In this document: piece by piece, positions 42,106 to 59,295 of the stretch
How the letters are laid out: every line of letters begins with the position of its first letter
Position numbering within the stretch: the first letter of the stretch is position 1
Assembly (NCBI GenBank): GCA_963924555.1
Contig: OZ004591.1
Span: 744,001 to 808,000 of the forward strand
Source of the DNA: Crambe crambe
Lineage: Eukaryota > Porifera > Demospongiae > Poecilosclerida > Crambeidae
Direction of reading: 5' to 3'
Length of the DNA: 64,000 nt
Translations under genes and position numbers: made by a program
The notes under the pieces: model-generated
What the model saw: the letters and a program-made list of their open reading frames with translations, nothing else
Told to the model about the DNA's origin: nothing
Database searches by the model: none

Positions 42106-44169
42106 ATGAGTGTAAATTCTGAACATGTGGGTTTGAATCAGCCTGAAGGACAAGAATGGAAGAACAACGGGGAAAGAGAAACGGACCCCCTTGTGGAAAA
42201 AAACTTGCCAGTAACCAAACCCAAGGCAAGGAAGAAGGGATTTGTAATCATTTTGACTTTGATATCCGCTCTGGGTGGTTTCCTATTCGGCTATGACACT
42301 GGAGTAGTTTCTGGAGCTATGCTTGAGATAAGATCTATTTTTGTTCTGAACTCGACGTGGATTGAGGTGCTAGTAAGCGTGACAATAGCAGCTGCAGCTG
42401 TATCGGCTTTCACTGGTGGTTTTCTATGCGATTTGATTGGTCGGAGATTGACATTGATTATTGCATCTTTGGTCTTCACAGCAGGTGCCATCATCATGGG
42501 GGCAGCTGTGACAGCATGGATGCTTTTGATTGGTCGACTGGTAGTAGGTGTGGGGATAGGATTAGCCGCCATGGCTGTGCCCATGTATATCGCTGAGTCA
42601 GCACCTACTGAAATGAGGGGTATGCTAGTGGTAGTAAATGTTGCGTTTATCACCGGAGGTCAGTTTGTAGCAACACTTGTGGATGGTGCATTTTCATACC
42701 TCAGTAATAAAATCGGATGGAGGCAAGTCAATACAATTGGAACCTCTGATAAATAAAGTTTGTTGTTTATTGTTTATTGTTGTGATTGCAGGTTTATGTT
42801 AGGATTGGGAGGTGTGCCGTCTCTGGTGATGTTTGTGGGCCTCCTGTTAATGCCTGAGACTCCAAGATGGCTGGTCTTTCATGGACGCAGTGAGAAGGCT
42901 CGTAAAGTTCTGGAAAAAATCCACCCCCATGATAGAGTCAGTGCTGAACTGCAGAGCATAATCGATGATTTTGAAGAGTCCAGGAAGTCTAAAATGAGTA
43001 AGTGTGTTAACAAGAGAGAGAGAGAGATGTAATGAAATCCACTCTGTGTCTTTCTCACAGAATGTGGCGATTTTATAAAGAAGTTCTGTAGCAATAAACC
43101 GGTTCTGCTGGCACTCATGGTCGGCTGTGGCCTACAAATCTTCCAACAATTTGGTGGCATCAACACAGTGATGTAAGAATGGTAGACCAGGCATTAAATT
43201 TGAACCCCCCACTTACGTATGACTTAAATTTCCCCTAAAAGATGCCAAGATTTTCACTCCAACTTCTCTTTGTGTAGGTACTATGGTGCCTCCATCATCC
43301 AGATGGCTGGTTTCGATGAGAAAAAGGCCATTTGGTTTGCTTCCATTCCAGGAGGTGCCAACTTTATCTTCACTCTAGTTGGCCTTCTTCTAGTCGATCG
43401 GATTGGACGTCGGAAACTCCTAATCAGTAGCGTTTGTTGTGTCATCTTCTCCCTACTACTTCTCTCAGTTACTTTCTTTGTGATGGATCATTTTAGTCTC
43501 AACGCTCAACCATATAATGCCACCATTGGCAAGTGTGCTTATCACCACTGTGGCAGCTGTGTAGGAAATTCTGAGTGTGGGTTTTGTGCCAATTTCGATG
43601 TGGCAAATGAGGAATACTATAATGGGACTTGTAGCCTTTTGATCCAACTACAAAATGGAACTAGCATCAGTCAATATATTTCAGAAAATCGTTGCTTGGT
43701 TGCTGGAGAAAGAGGATCATCTTCGCATGATTCCACTGATATAATATCATCATCAAATTCCTCCTCCCTTATTGATCTTTTCGAACGACATTGGTACCCT
43801 CTAAATTGCCCCGGGAACAAAATAGCCCCCCTGGCAATTGTCGCAATATTTCTTTATATTGCTGCGTTTGCTCCCGGGTTTGGCCCTCTTCCATGGACGA
43901 TAAATTCCGAGATCTATCCAACGTGGGCAAGAAGTACAGCCATCTCCATTGCTACTATGTGTAATTGGATATTTAACCTCATCGTTTCAATGACCTTTCT
44001 GAGCATGTCAGACAGCTTCGGGCAGCCTGCGACCTTTGGTTTCTATGCTTGCCTGACTTTTATTGGGTTGCTTTTTATCATCTTCTTGGTACCTGAAACT
44101 CGAGGAAAGAGCTTGGAAGAGGTTGAATCCCTTTTCCAAAGGCCACACTTCATGAACTGGTGGCGATAA
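42106..44169 (+). CDS. SLC2A13: Proton/myo-inositol (sugar) cotransporter, MFS
   Basis: Exons 42106-42722, 42792-42997, 43061-43172, 43278-44169 join in phase to 608 residues. Twelve-TM sugar-porter fold: GGFLFGYDTGVVSGA (TM1), DLIGRR (loop 2-3), PMYIAESAPTEMRG (end of TM4 region), PETPRWL (loop 6-7), QIFQQFGGINTVMYY (TM7), DRIGRRK (loop 8-9), PWTINSEIYPTWAR (TM10) and PETRGKSLEEVE (after TM12). The long extracellular loop between TM9 and TM10 is Cys-rich and N-glycosylation-rich (CAYHHCGSCVGNSECGFC), the hallmark of SLC2A13/HMIT and not of ordinary glucose transporters. Likely plasma-membrane H+-coupled import of myo-inositol. Intron 1 has a GC donor (ag-gcaagt): only that junction restores Arg in IGWRFMLG. 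Start ATG at 42106 follows the TTC3-like stop by only 234 bp. Confidence 0.93.
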
Positions 44170-44582
44170 TCTCTGTGTGCTGGTAGCTATATTTATTTTT
44201 AATCTATGGAAGAGGTCGCATCCCTTTCACACTTATTTAATGACGTTCATGTTTCTGGTCAGGATTTTTCCTCACAATCATGCGGGCGGGCGGTAGTTAT
44301 TATCCATTATACCATTATTATCAATGTCAAAAATGTCCATTTTCTAGCCACAAAATCATCACAAGTACAAGCTGCAGCTACTCAGCAGAGTAGCTGTATA
44401 AATAATACAATAATGGCTTCTGGAGCGGTGCCAATTTTCCAATGCGGGCGGTTGACCAGAAACATGAATATCATTAACACTGGCCTTATATTGCTGCTGG
44501 TGTCATATTAATCTCAATTTCTATTAATTTTTTTATCTAAACTGGACAATAAAAATTGTTGCTAATAGAGTAATGTAACAAG
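44170..44582. other. Convergent spacer, SLC2A13 / ACBP
   Basis: Contains both 3' UTRs and a MITE-like element at 44238-44476. No further gene seen. Confidence 0.55.
44238..44476. mobile_element. 239-bp MITE-like element with 24-bp inverted ends
   Basis: The left end (44238-44261, containing ttcatgtttctggtca) and the right end (44453-44476, containing tgaccagaaacatgaa) are inverted copies with two mismatches. The words atgcgggcgg occur next to both ends. No coding capacity, so nonautonomous. Confidence 0.65.
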
Positions 44583-44852
44583 TTATTTGCTGGGATACTT
44601 CCCCATGAGTTGATCAACGAGTTCGATGTATCTCTTCTCTGCTTCTTCTTTCGATAAACCCTTGCGAGAACTCCAGTTGTCCCACTTGGCCCTGTCCTTC
44701 ATGTAGAATATGCCTGGCCTTTCTGTGTTCACATCACCTACAACAGCTTGCTTGTAGTAGCCGTAAAGATCAAGCAGCTCTTCATTGGAGGGACGCTCAG
44801 TCAGGGATTTGACCTTTTCCGCTGCCTTGGTGAATTCTTCAGAATTCGACAT
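44583..44852 (-). CDS. DBI: Acyl-CoA-binding protein
   Basis: Single-exon frame of 89 residues plus stop, normal length for the ACBP family (86-90). It binds medium- and long-chain acyl-CoA esters in the cytosol and carries them between membranes and enzymes. The acyl-CoA pocket motif appears as YGYYKQAVVGDVNTERPG followed by KDRAKWDNW, equal to the canonical LYGLYKQATVGD...KAKWDAW pattern, with the Lys and Tyr contacts kept. The C-terminus (YIELVDQLMGKYPSK) is helix 4. The absence of introns within the coding region contrasts with most neighbours. It shares a 210-bp upstream region with RPS25. Confidence 0.95.
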   Translation of the reverse strand: MSNSEEFTKAAEKVKSLTERPSNEELLDLYGYYKQAVVGDVNTERPGIFYMKDRAKWDNWSSRKGLSKEEAEKRYIELVDQLMGKYPSK

Positions 44853-45062
44853 TATGAGTTCTCTGTGGGCAAAGACGAAGGTTTCTAAAATCAGTTTAGG
44901 GACGGCAGCGGTCAGTGGACAAGCCTGTAACTAGCTGTCGATCTAGTATAATAATACTGGTCACACCTTCACCCGGTATTCATTGCACACGTGTGCAAGC
45001 TTAATCATAATACGCATGCCCACAAAACACGTGGTTCCTTTTTCGCTTATAGAAAATCCGAG
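44853..45062. promoter_or_regulatory. Bidirectional promoter ACBP / RPS25 with E-box palindromes
   Basis: 210 bp between start codons. TTGCACACGTGTGCAA at 44983-44998 is a perfect 16-bp palindrome centred on CACGTG; a second CACGTG lies at 45028-45033. A pyrimidine tract CCTTTTTCGC at about 45037-45046 looks like the 5' TOP start of the ribosomal protein mRNA, about 20 bases before its ATG. Confidence 0.65.
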
Positions 45063-45617
45063 ATGGTAAGTCGATGTGTTGAGTGTTTCATTCTCAGTTG
45101 CTGTTGCGTAATTAAAGTGTTTAAGGGTCTCATAACTTTTCTCCTGTAGCCCCCTAAGCAAAAACCCAAGCAACCTCAGAAGAACACGAAACAGCAGCCA
45201 AAGAAGGCTGCTAAACCTGCTGGAAGTGGCAAGGCCAAGAAGAAGGTGAGATCGTTACACAAAGTTTGTATTAATACGTTAATCATAAATGATAAAGTTC
45301 ATCTTGTGATGGTGTATGTTCTGGTGAAAGTTTTCTAATTAATGCCCACTCAATTTCTGTAGAAGTGGTCCAAGGGAAAAGTCCGTGATAAATTGAACAA
45401 CATTGCCTTGTTTGATAAAGTTACTTATGAAAAGCTCTACAAAGAAGTCCCAAGCTACAAACTTATCACTCCAGCTGTGGTGAGTGAGAGGTTAAAGATC
45501 AGAGCTTCTCTTGCTCGTAGAGCACTTGAGGAACTAGAAACGAAAGGGTTAATCAAAGCACTGTTGAAGCATCATGCACAAAAGATCTACACGAGAGCTC
45601 CCAAGGGTGACGAGTGA
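45063..45617 (+). CDS. RPS25: 40S ribosomal protein eS25
   Basis: Exons 45063-45065 (ATG only), 45150-45245, 45363-45617; 117 residues. The first exon carries just the start codon, a layout frequent in animal ribosomal protein genes. The N-terminus is Lys/Gln/Pro-rich ([12 protein letters not shown]), then the winged-helix core [61 protein letters not shown] and the end [15 protein letters not shown]. eS25 sits on the small-subunit head near the E site and is used by viral IRES elements. A likely 5' TOP motif precedes it. I checked both short introns for C/D or H/ACA snoRNAs and saw none. Confidence 0.97.
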
Positions 45618-46684
45618 ACATGAGACATGTTTATGTACTGGTGTACGTGTAGATTAATTTTCTCATTTTGATTTTTATATTTACTGGTCATGGATGAATT
45701 TAAGTTACAGCACTTTTGATAGGTGCTAGGCTACAGCATTTAGTGGTTTAAAGATGTGTAAATGCTCGTAATACTGTGTTGGTCAACAGGTATTGTTAGG
45801 GACTGCATAATAGTCTATCGAAAGTGAACTCCATGGTTGATCTTTCATGTGTGCCTAATTAGCTCGCCTAACTTGACCAAAAGTGAGGTTGCGTAGTCTT
45901 TCAATACATAATGACATCAGCCAAGAGCATAATTGGTCAGTAAAAAAAGAATGACTTTGTGCAGCTGGAATTTAAAAAAAGCATGTGCCAGTCCCTAGGT
46001 TTGCAATTATAAACCCTCAGTTTGTAGTTCAAGAGTAAACCTAGCCTTGTTCCAGTTCTTCCTCTCGCAAACAAAAGTGAAGCGTGTGGGGGGGAACAAG
46101 CAAAGGTCATGAGATCAATATCGGAAAGGATGGTCATGAATACTGGCTTATACATATTGTACCTATTACTTAAGTCAACCCTTACCAGACAATTCAATAA
46201 AAAAATCAAGTGCAATTTTTTTGGTAGTATTGTGGAGAACAAAAAAGGAAAAAAAAAACAAAACAAGAAAAAGGGATAAAACATCAAAAAATAAATGATA
46301 TGTGACTAATGATACTCTAAATGTTAGAACACCTACCCAGTGACTACCTGGTAGATGTCATGGTGACTGTGTTTATAGTGGATGCAGTTCTATCATGCAC
46401 ATTTCTACTGCATACATAAAGAAAGAGCCACTGAAGAGAAATATTGTGTCATACCAATGTTCAGTGTATGAGAGAGAAAAAGAGGATGCAAAAATGGGAG
46501 CGGAAAGTTATAGAAAAGAAAAAAAGTGCACTATCTCCTTTAAATAAAGTGTATTTGTACATAAAATTATGTGTGTCATGAAAAGAACATAAAGCACTAC
46601 TACTTGCTGTTTTGCTCAGGCAATTGTCTCAAAAGTGCAGATATATTGTACACAAGTGCACATACATACGACTGAGGGAAAGGG
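45618..46684. other. Convergent spacer, RPS25 / GSK3
   Basis: About 1.07 kb with the RPS25 3' UTR on the left and, most likely, a long GSK3 3' UTR on the right. An A-rich tract (46236-46275) and an AAATAAAG word near 46543 are present. No exon seen. Confidence 0.5.
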
Positions 46685-52691
<6,007 letters not shown>

Positions 52692-53089
52692 CTCGGCTTT
52701 CCCATTCAGTTGGTATGAAGTAAAAAGTCGTAGCCCGTAGTCGGACCTACAGAGCAGAGCCCGCAGTTGATGTAACTAGCCGCCAGCTGGAAAAGCAGCT
52801 CGGCCAGGGGATTCCTTTCACTGTCCTCTTTTATAAGACAGCTTAGCGTTTAAAATTCACCTACAAGTACTGGAGTAGGTTCCGACTATAGATGTGTAGC
52901 TCCTTTTTGGTACCTTACTATTTACGTCTATGTGGTTAGAAAGCTAGCTATACAATTCCCTTTCATACAAAAACATCTCGGTTCATCTTTCCAATTTTGC
53001 CTTTAGTATCCGGATAAAAATTACGATATTATTGTGAACGAAAATATTACTTTTATATTTCGTGTAATTAAAAATCAATAATATAAATA
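52692..53089. other. Spacer, GSK3 promoter / SV2-like 3' end
   Basis: About 400 bp. It must hold the GSK3 promoter and the SV2-like 3' UTR, since both genes run on the minus strand. Strongly AT-rich near 53030-53090. Confidence 0.5.
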
Positions 53090-56000
53090 TTATTTTAGTA
53101 AAGTTTTTCTTGTTGTCTTTGGTAGTCCTGCAGCTGCAACACCACCAAAAAATAAAAGAACTGCTATCGATAGAATGGGTACACTTGGGTTTACTCTGAT
53201 GAATAAACCAAAAATATTAGTCCCTAAAATTGCTCCAAATCTGGCCATGAGGAGGTGTATCCCAGCGGCAGTGCTTCGAAGATGGGTAGGGTAGAGCTCA
53301 GCAATGAGTAGACTGGTGTCATTCCAAGCAGGGGTGGAGACAGCAGTGAAAATACAGAGTATGAGCACTACATATGCTTCTATAGTCACCACATAGAGGA
53401 GAAATACTGACAAGGTCGAGGCAAACAGTGCAAAGGCTAAAGTTAAAATAGAAAGGATACTTGACCACACATCCTATATCCTTTGGGGAGAACCCTAATG
53501 TTAGATATTTAATCAGGGCTAGAATTGCCCATTATAAGAGCAATTAAAATACCATACTTGTAATTCCACAGGAAATACGAATTATTAAGTGTTTTTAAAT
53601 ATGGAGATCAGTACCATAAGATAAAGGTCATTATACACTGTATTAGATTCTGCTGCATATGTCATCACTCACCCAACCAGTAATTTCTCCGCAAAAAATA
53701 CACTGCAATAGCTGAAGCTATGTTTCCAGGTAGGGCAGAAGCAGACACGATAAAGCTGTCTCTGTACACACGAAAATCTGCTGGTTTGCAGTTGATTTTT
53801 CTGTGCTGTTTATTCTCATCACAACTCCCATTTAGATTCATTAAACTTTTGAAGTGAGAAGAATTGAGTGAGTTCAAAATGACAATATTATTTCCATTGA
53901 TGGAGACATTTTTAAAGCTTGAATTTGACATTTCTACAGCTGAGCTTGCAGAATGGCAGAAGGAAGAAGTTTGGAAGAGACTTGAATCAAAAGAAGTGTG
54001 GTTTAAGCCTGTGAGATTAAAAGTAGTATCTTTAAAAGTGCTACTCAAGAATTGGCACTCGTTGAAAATAGTGTTGTTAAAGATCACAGATGAAAAACTG
54101 ACATTGGAGAAGGTTACACTGTCAAAGAGTACATCATTGATTTTCCAATTATGGATGTGAATATTTGTGATGTTAGAATCAATAAAGACAGTATCAGTAC
54201 AATCACAGAATGAGACCAGGGATTCATTGCTGTTGGTGAGAGTTCTGTTGCAAAATCTTTCTAGGTTCTCAGAATCTTTCTCAAGGTTGAGTTGGTTGAC
54301 ATATGTGGGATACCACAGAGATACACCATAACCCCTGTATATATGATGTACGTATGTGTGGGGATAGGGTCACATGACTATCATATGACTTTAGGGAACA
54401 TACAGGTGACTTACCCGAATGATAGGCAGAACATGACGACAAGCATGAGACCTGTGCTACGAATATTTTTCCTTTTAAACATTTCCAAAGTCCTGAGGAA
54501 GATCTATAGCAAAAAGCACAATACTGATATAGGACAGCGTTTGGTCTCTTGGAGAACATTACATTAATATATTGCAGGATAACAACAAAAAACAAAACAA
54601 CAACAACAAACAAAACAACAAAAACAAAACAACAGCAACAGCAACAACAAACAAAAAACAAAAACAAACAAACCTCTCTACATCTATGAAGCAAAGTCCT
54701 CCACCTTTTCCTCAGAGCATTTTTTAAAATGTCATTTTTCACTCCATCAAGTAACACAACTTTGACCTGAAAGTGAACAATAATCATTAAAGGACGCACC
54801 AATAAGAGAACAACCTTGTACACACTTACTGGATATTCATCTTTAGATTTCCGTCCAAAGTGGTTTAGCTTGTAGGCCAGGCGTAAAGCTTTCATGGCCT
54901 TTTCTTGCTTACCAACCTACAGTTAGTTGATGTGTGCAATGATAAGATATAGACAAGTCCTACTAGCTTAACTCGATGAAAATTGCAGTGCATACATCTA
55001 GCAAGTCTGAAAGCATCTTCAACACAATTCCTTTTACCACGATAGCATTCATGCACTTAGGACAATGGGATGTATAAATATATATTACCATGGGGATTCT
55101 GAAACTTTTTATAGGGGCAATCCAAACAGAGTCCTTGTTGCCTTGGGACACACAAAAGCTTTCATGCAATCTTGACAACAGTGATGTACGTATGAAACAT
55201 GAATTACCTCGAGGAGGTATCTTGGGCTTTCTGGGAGAAAGAAGTAGAGAATAGCTCCAATTGCAGAAGGAACAGCAGAGATGGCTATAAAGAGTCGCCA
55301 GCTGTGAAAGCTTGAGTTTCCAATAGGGAAACCAACAATTCCACGAGGAATAATGGCCCAGGCAAATGCCCCACATAGCAAGCGACCCACCATCCAGAAA
55401 ATTGACTGCACCCCCAAATAGGGGCCGCGATATTTGTTCCGGATAAATTCGGATGTGTAGGGGAATATGACGGGAAGAGAACCACCAACACTGAAGGAAA
55501 CATATTGTATATAAACATGAGCTGTTTTTAATGAACTCTTGGGTAATCTGATATCCAGTGATCATGTGCTGTACCTAACATCAAAAACCCGGATTTGTCA
55601 TTTTCTGAGCTACCGTCCACTGCAAGGTTTCAATAGAACATGAAAGGTCATTAATAAATAAACCTATTTCTCATTCCTTGAAATTTACAGTACTATGATT
55701 GTAGAATATTGTCCATTACAGGTTGGTTGTCAGGAAGGTTGGGAATAGGTGAGCCACTACCTATGGACAACCATCCTGAAATCTAGTTTGTACGTCTTAG
55801 TAGTCTAGTACTATAGGGACTTACCCAAATCCACTGAGGAAACGAAGTACGACAAAGAGCTGAAACCAAGGAGAGAATGCAGAAACGAACCCGAAGAAGG
55901 AACTCACAGCTAGTGAGCACACTAATGTGGTCCTTCGTCCCACAATGTCTGCGATACTGCCCCAGGTGTAACTACCAAAGAGCATGCCCAGAAAAATAAT

Positions 56001-56426
56001 AGAACTGAGAATTGCTTCACCTGCATCGTTGACACCAAATTCCTCGGGCTCTGATAGGACAGGGAGGACAAAGGATATGGAGAGTACCTCAATGGCATCT
56101 GACGATAGGGCCACCCCGTTAATGAGGAGAAGTAAGATATGAAATAATCCAAATCGTAGATATTTGAGAGCAACTTCATACTCCCTCACCACTCCATCTT
56201 TATCAACATCACCCACGTCTTCTTGAGAAGAGATCAAGCTTTTTTTATCTTCTTTTTCCTGGTCGGTCATCTCTCCACCGCTGCTCTCATCTCCATGTCT
56301 ATCTACAGGGCCGAATTTAGTAAGTTCAATGTTGTTCATATTCGGCTCCAGGAAAGCCACATTGACATCGTCATCCTCATCTGCTTGGAGGTTCCTAGCC
56401 CTCAGATGCTCGTAAGTTCCGGACAT
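53090..56426 (-). CDS. SV2-like MFS transporter with pentapeptide luminal loop
   Basis: Minus-strand exons 55825-56426, 55208-55490, 54830-54916, 54674-54766, 54415-54503, 53673-54334 and about 53090-53463; roughly 730 residues. An acidic N-terminal cytoplasmic segment is followed by MFS helices 1-6 with DAIEVLSISFVLP, LGMLFGSYTWGSIADIVGRR, LRFLSGFGVGGSLPVIF, MVGRLLCGAFAWAIIP and LPESPRYLLE, all aligned with SV2 rather than sugar porters. Between helices 7 and 8 is a long lumenal loop of pentapeptide-type repeats (FNNTIFNECQF, STFKDTTFNLTGLNHTSF) with about ten N-glycosylation sites, then ALPGNIASAIAVY, ending with LIAELYPTHLRS and GLPKTTRK. SV2 proteins sit in secretory vesicles of neurons and endocrine cells. 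The junction between 53673 and 53463 is out of phase (1 against 0) by simple splicing; either a small exon is missing or a non-obvious site is used. Confidence 0.87.
54585..54672. repeat. (AAC/AAAC)n repeat
   Basis: Imperfect A/C repeat in the SV2-like gene, beginning almost at the donor (gtttgtttg on the gene strand) of the exon ending at 54674. Confidence 0.85.
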
Positions 56427-56534
56427 GGATTCCAAGGAAGTTTCACTAACTCTTAAACAGATAACATAGAGCCACCTGCTGAGCGCAGCAGAATTATAAA
56501 TTCTAATTAAAGAGCACCCGGTCAATCCCAGGAT
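56427..56534. promoter_or_regulatory. 108-bp head-to-head region, SV2-like / ASCC2
   Basis: Only 108 bp separate the two divergent ATG codons. A short inverted repeat, ctgctg-agcg-cagcag, lies near the middle. No TATA box. It probably acts as a shared promoter, unless either gene has a noncoding upstream exon inside the other. Confidence 0.55.
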
Positions 56535-59264
56535 ATGATGGCAGCAGCCAGCAAAATTCCCCAGGGGGGGCAGATTCCTCTAGAACAGAAGAAAATTGCG
56601 ACAGTTAATACCAGTACTGGTATGACTGAAGTATTGGTAAGCTACTCTACTGTAATGAGAAAATCATAACTGAATATTCATCTATAGGATAAAGAATGGA
56701 TGACTGAAATCAATTTTCTTCCTTACTCCCCTCCTTTATTCACTCCATACCTTTCTGATGATGATCCCACAAGTACAACGGTCCCCAATAAAGAGACTTT
56801 GGATCCCATGTGGAAGGAATCTATACAAATGTTAGACGATGATCTCAACTGGCTACTTCTATTGGACTATCAAAAGTTCTGGTGTCAGGTATGGTAAAGC
56901 ACTGATCAAACTTTGCTCTAATAATTAGTAAGAAGCTTCATAATACTGTATAGGTCTTCCATGATACTTCCTTACATAAATCACTGGACTCGTATTTGAG
57001 GCTCTCTCCAAGGTGAGTACTGGTTGTACGATAATTTGATCGTATGCCTCATGTGACTAAGTGTGTGTGTTATGTGACTTGACCTGGAGTAAGTATGTTT
57101 CATGTGACTTGACTTGTGTGTGTCATGTGACTTGACCTGTGTGTCATGTGACTTGACCTGGAGTAAGTATGTACTTGACTTGGAGTAAGTGTGTGTGTTA
57201 TGTGACTTGACCTGAAATAAGCGTGTGTCATGTGACTTGACTGTGTGTTCATTGCAGACCATATGATGAGACGACACACATCCCTCTTGAGGTCAGGGAC
57301 TTAATGATGAGTGTTCATCGGCGAGTGTTCTTAGTGTTTCTGCGCATGTCAACTCACAAAGAAAATACGGTCAGTCCTTGTTTATGCACTGGTGTGCAAC
57401 CCTTTACCCATTATAGCTAAATATGAATACAATTATAATACGATGCCATGATATTGCCATGTCCCCTCCCCCTCCCTCCTTCCCCTGCTTTGTGACTGTA
57501 TAGAAGAACTTCTTGTCACCAGACTTCTTTGGAAAAGTCATTTATGATCACTTCCTTTTCGATATTCCCAAACTGATGGATATTTGTGTGCTCTATGGGT
57601 CTTCCAACAAGCCTCTAGTCACTAGAATGATGGAAAACATCTTCAAAAGACAGCCCAAGTACGAGGAAGATTGGAAAGTTACGGTAAAGGTCATCCTTGA
57701 TGCTTTCACTGAGAAATCTGTAAGAGTGCTAGGGGAAGATGCAGGGAAGGGTGCAATCAAGCTAAACATGTCTAACAGGTAAGGCTAGTTTTCTCAACCA
57801 CCCTCTACAAATCCTTCACAATGAAATTTAAGCCATTCTGCTGCTGCTGCTGCTCTCTCTCTCTCTAGGTTGACGCCCTCTGATTTTTCCGAGATTGTGC
57901 TCTTCCTGGGAGATTCCTGCAGAACATTGTGTTCCTTTGTCTCCATCTACCCTCAGGCCTGCCACGCACTCCAGGCTGCTCGATTCATAGAAAATGCAGT
58001 GCAGTTTTACGAATCCACCATAATGAAACTCCAGGAGATCTGGCACACACTGAAGTCAAAGTTGACCAGGTCAGCCATTTATCTTACTGAACTGAAACTA
58101 TTTATTAATTATTTTCAATGACCCAGATAATACCAAAGTTTCATAACCTCTTTGAAATATTTACTGTAATCTGATCACCAGGCATTCCTATGGACTGCTT
58201 TTATAAATGTCAACACCTTGCTGTTATTTTAGTCAGCAGTACATCAAGGAAAGGCTGCGGATGTTGAAGAGAGATCTGGTATGGCTTGTCCATGAGCTCC
58301 TTCAAGTGTGTTTCATCTCCCCTCAGCCGGCTGACAGTTCTGGTATCAGAAGTAAAACCTCGCTTGATAATTTCATCTCCATGGTTTCCGAGATCACCAG
58401 TGAAAAGAAGTAGGTCTTTTATTATTGTTCTTAAAGGGAGAGCTAAAGTCTATTTGTGTTCACTTGATAAGCATTATAACCTCCTACTATAAATCCAAAT
58501 TTCAATGTCAAAAACCAGCTCATAGGATTAGGTATTTTAAATGTGAAATTTGGTGAAGAATTGAGAAAGTTAAATGGAAATTGCTTTAAGAATACTTATC
58601 AGTGGGACAATTAAGGATTGCAGGTCACATCAGTTACTGCCATCATTCTCGATCTCGCAATGACCAATCATATTTAGTGGTGACATCACTTTTAATAACT
58701 CCGGTTGGTTCATGCTAGTCATATGATGTGATACAGTCAGTGACAAGAGACTAGCAATCCATAATATAAAATCGAAAATTCTCAAGAAAAAACTTTAGCT
58801 AATTCTTTTCAAATGATGCAGTTTCTTAAGGGAGTACAAGAAGCAGTTTGACCTCTCTCGGGATGTGCGACAAGTACAGAATGCGCATCCTGAAGTGTGA
58901 GTCCAACTTAAATGTTCAGTGGCATGGCATGGGTATGACTTATTGAAATTCCAGTCCAGAGACACATTTTGACTATGTTCTTTCGGCCCTGATGGAGGAT
59001 GGGTCATCTGCTGCCCCCTCGGCTGTGTCAGGGGACCACCCTCACCCTCGTCTACCCGCTCCATCTGCCCAAGCAGCCTCCATCGATGATGAAGGCATTC
59101 TCCACTCTCTGATCAGTCAAGTCAAGGATCTCCTTCCGCATTTGGAAGAAGGATTCATAAAGGTGAAGATTTGTACACCATAAAGCATTGCTGTATGAAA
59201 TTTTCATGGGAGATTTTTTTTGGTGATTTAGTGCGAAACATGAAATTCCCTCCCTCCCTCCCCC

Positions 59265-59295
<31 letters not shown>

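Noticed and set aside
45066..45362. Intronic snoRNA in RPS25
   Set aside because: Ribosomal protein introns often host snoRNAs, but I found no paired C (RTGATGA) and D (CTGA) boxes or H/ACA layout in either short intron.
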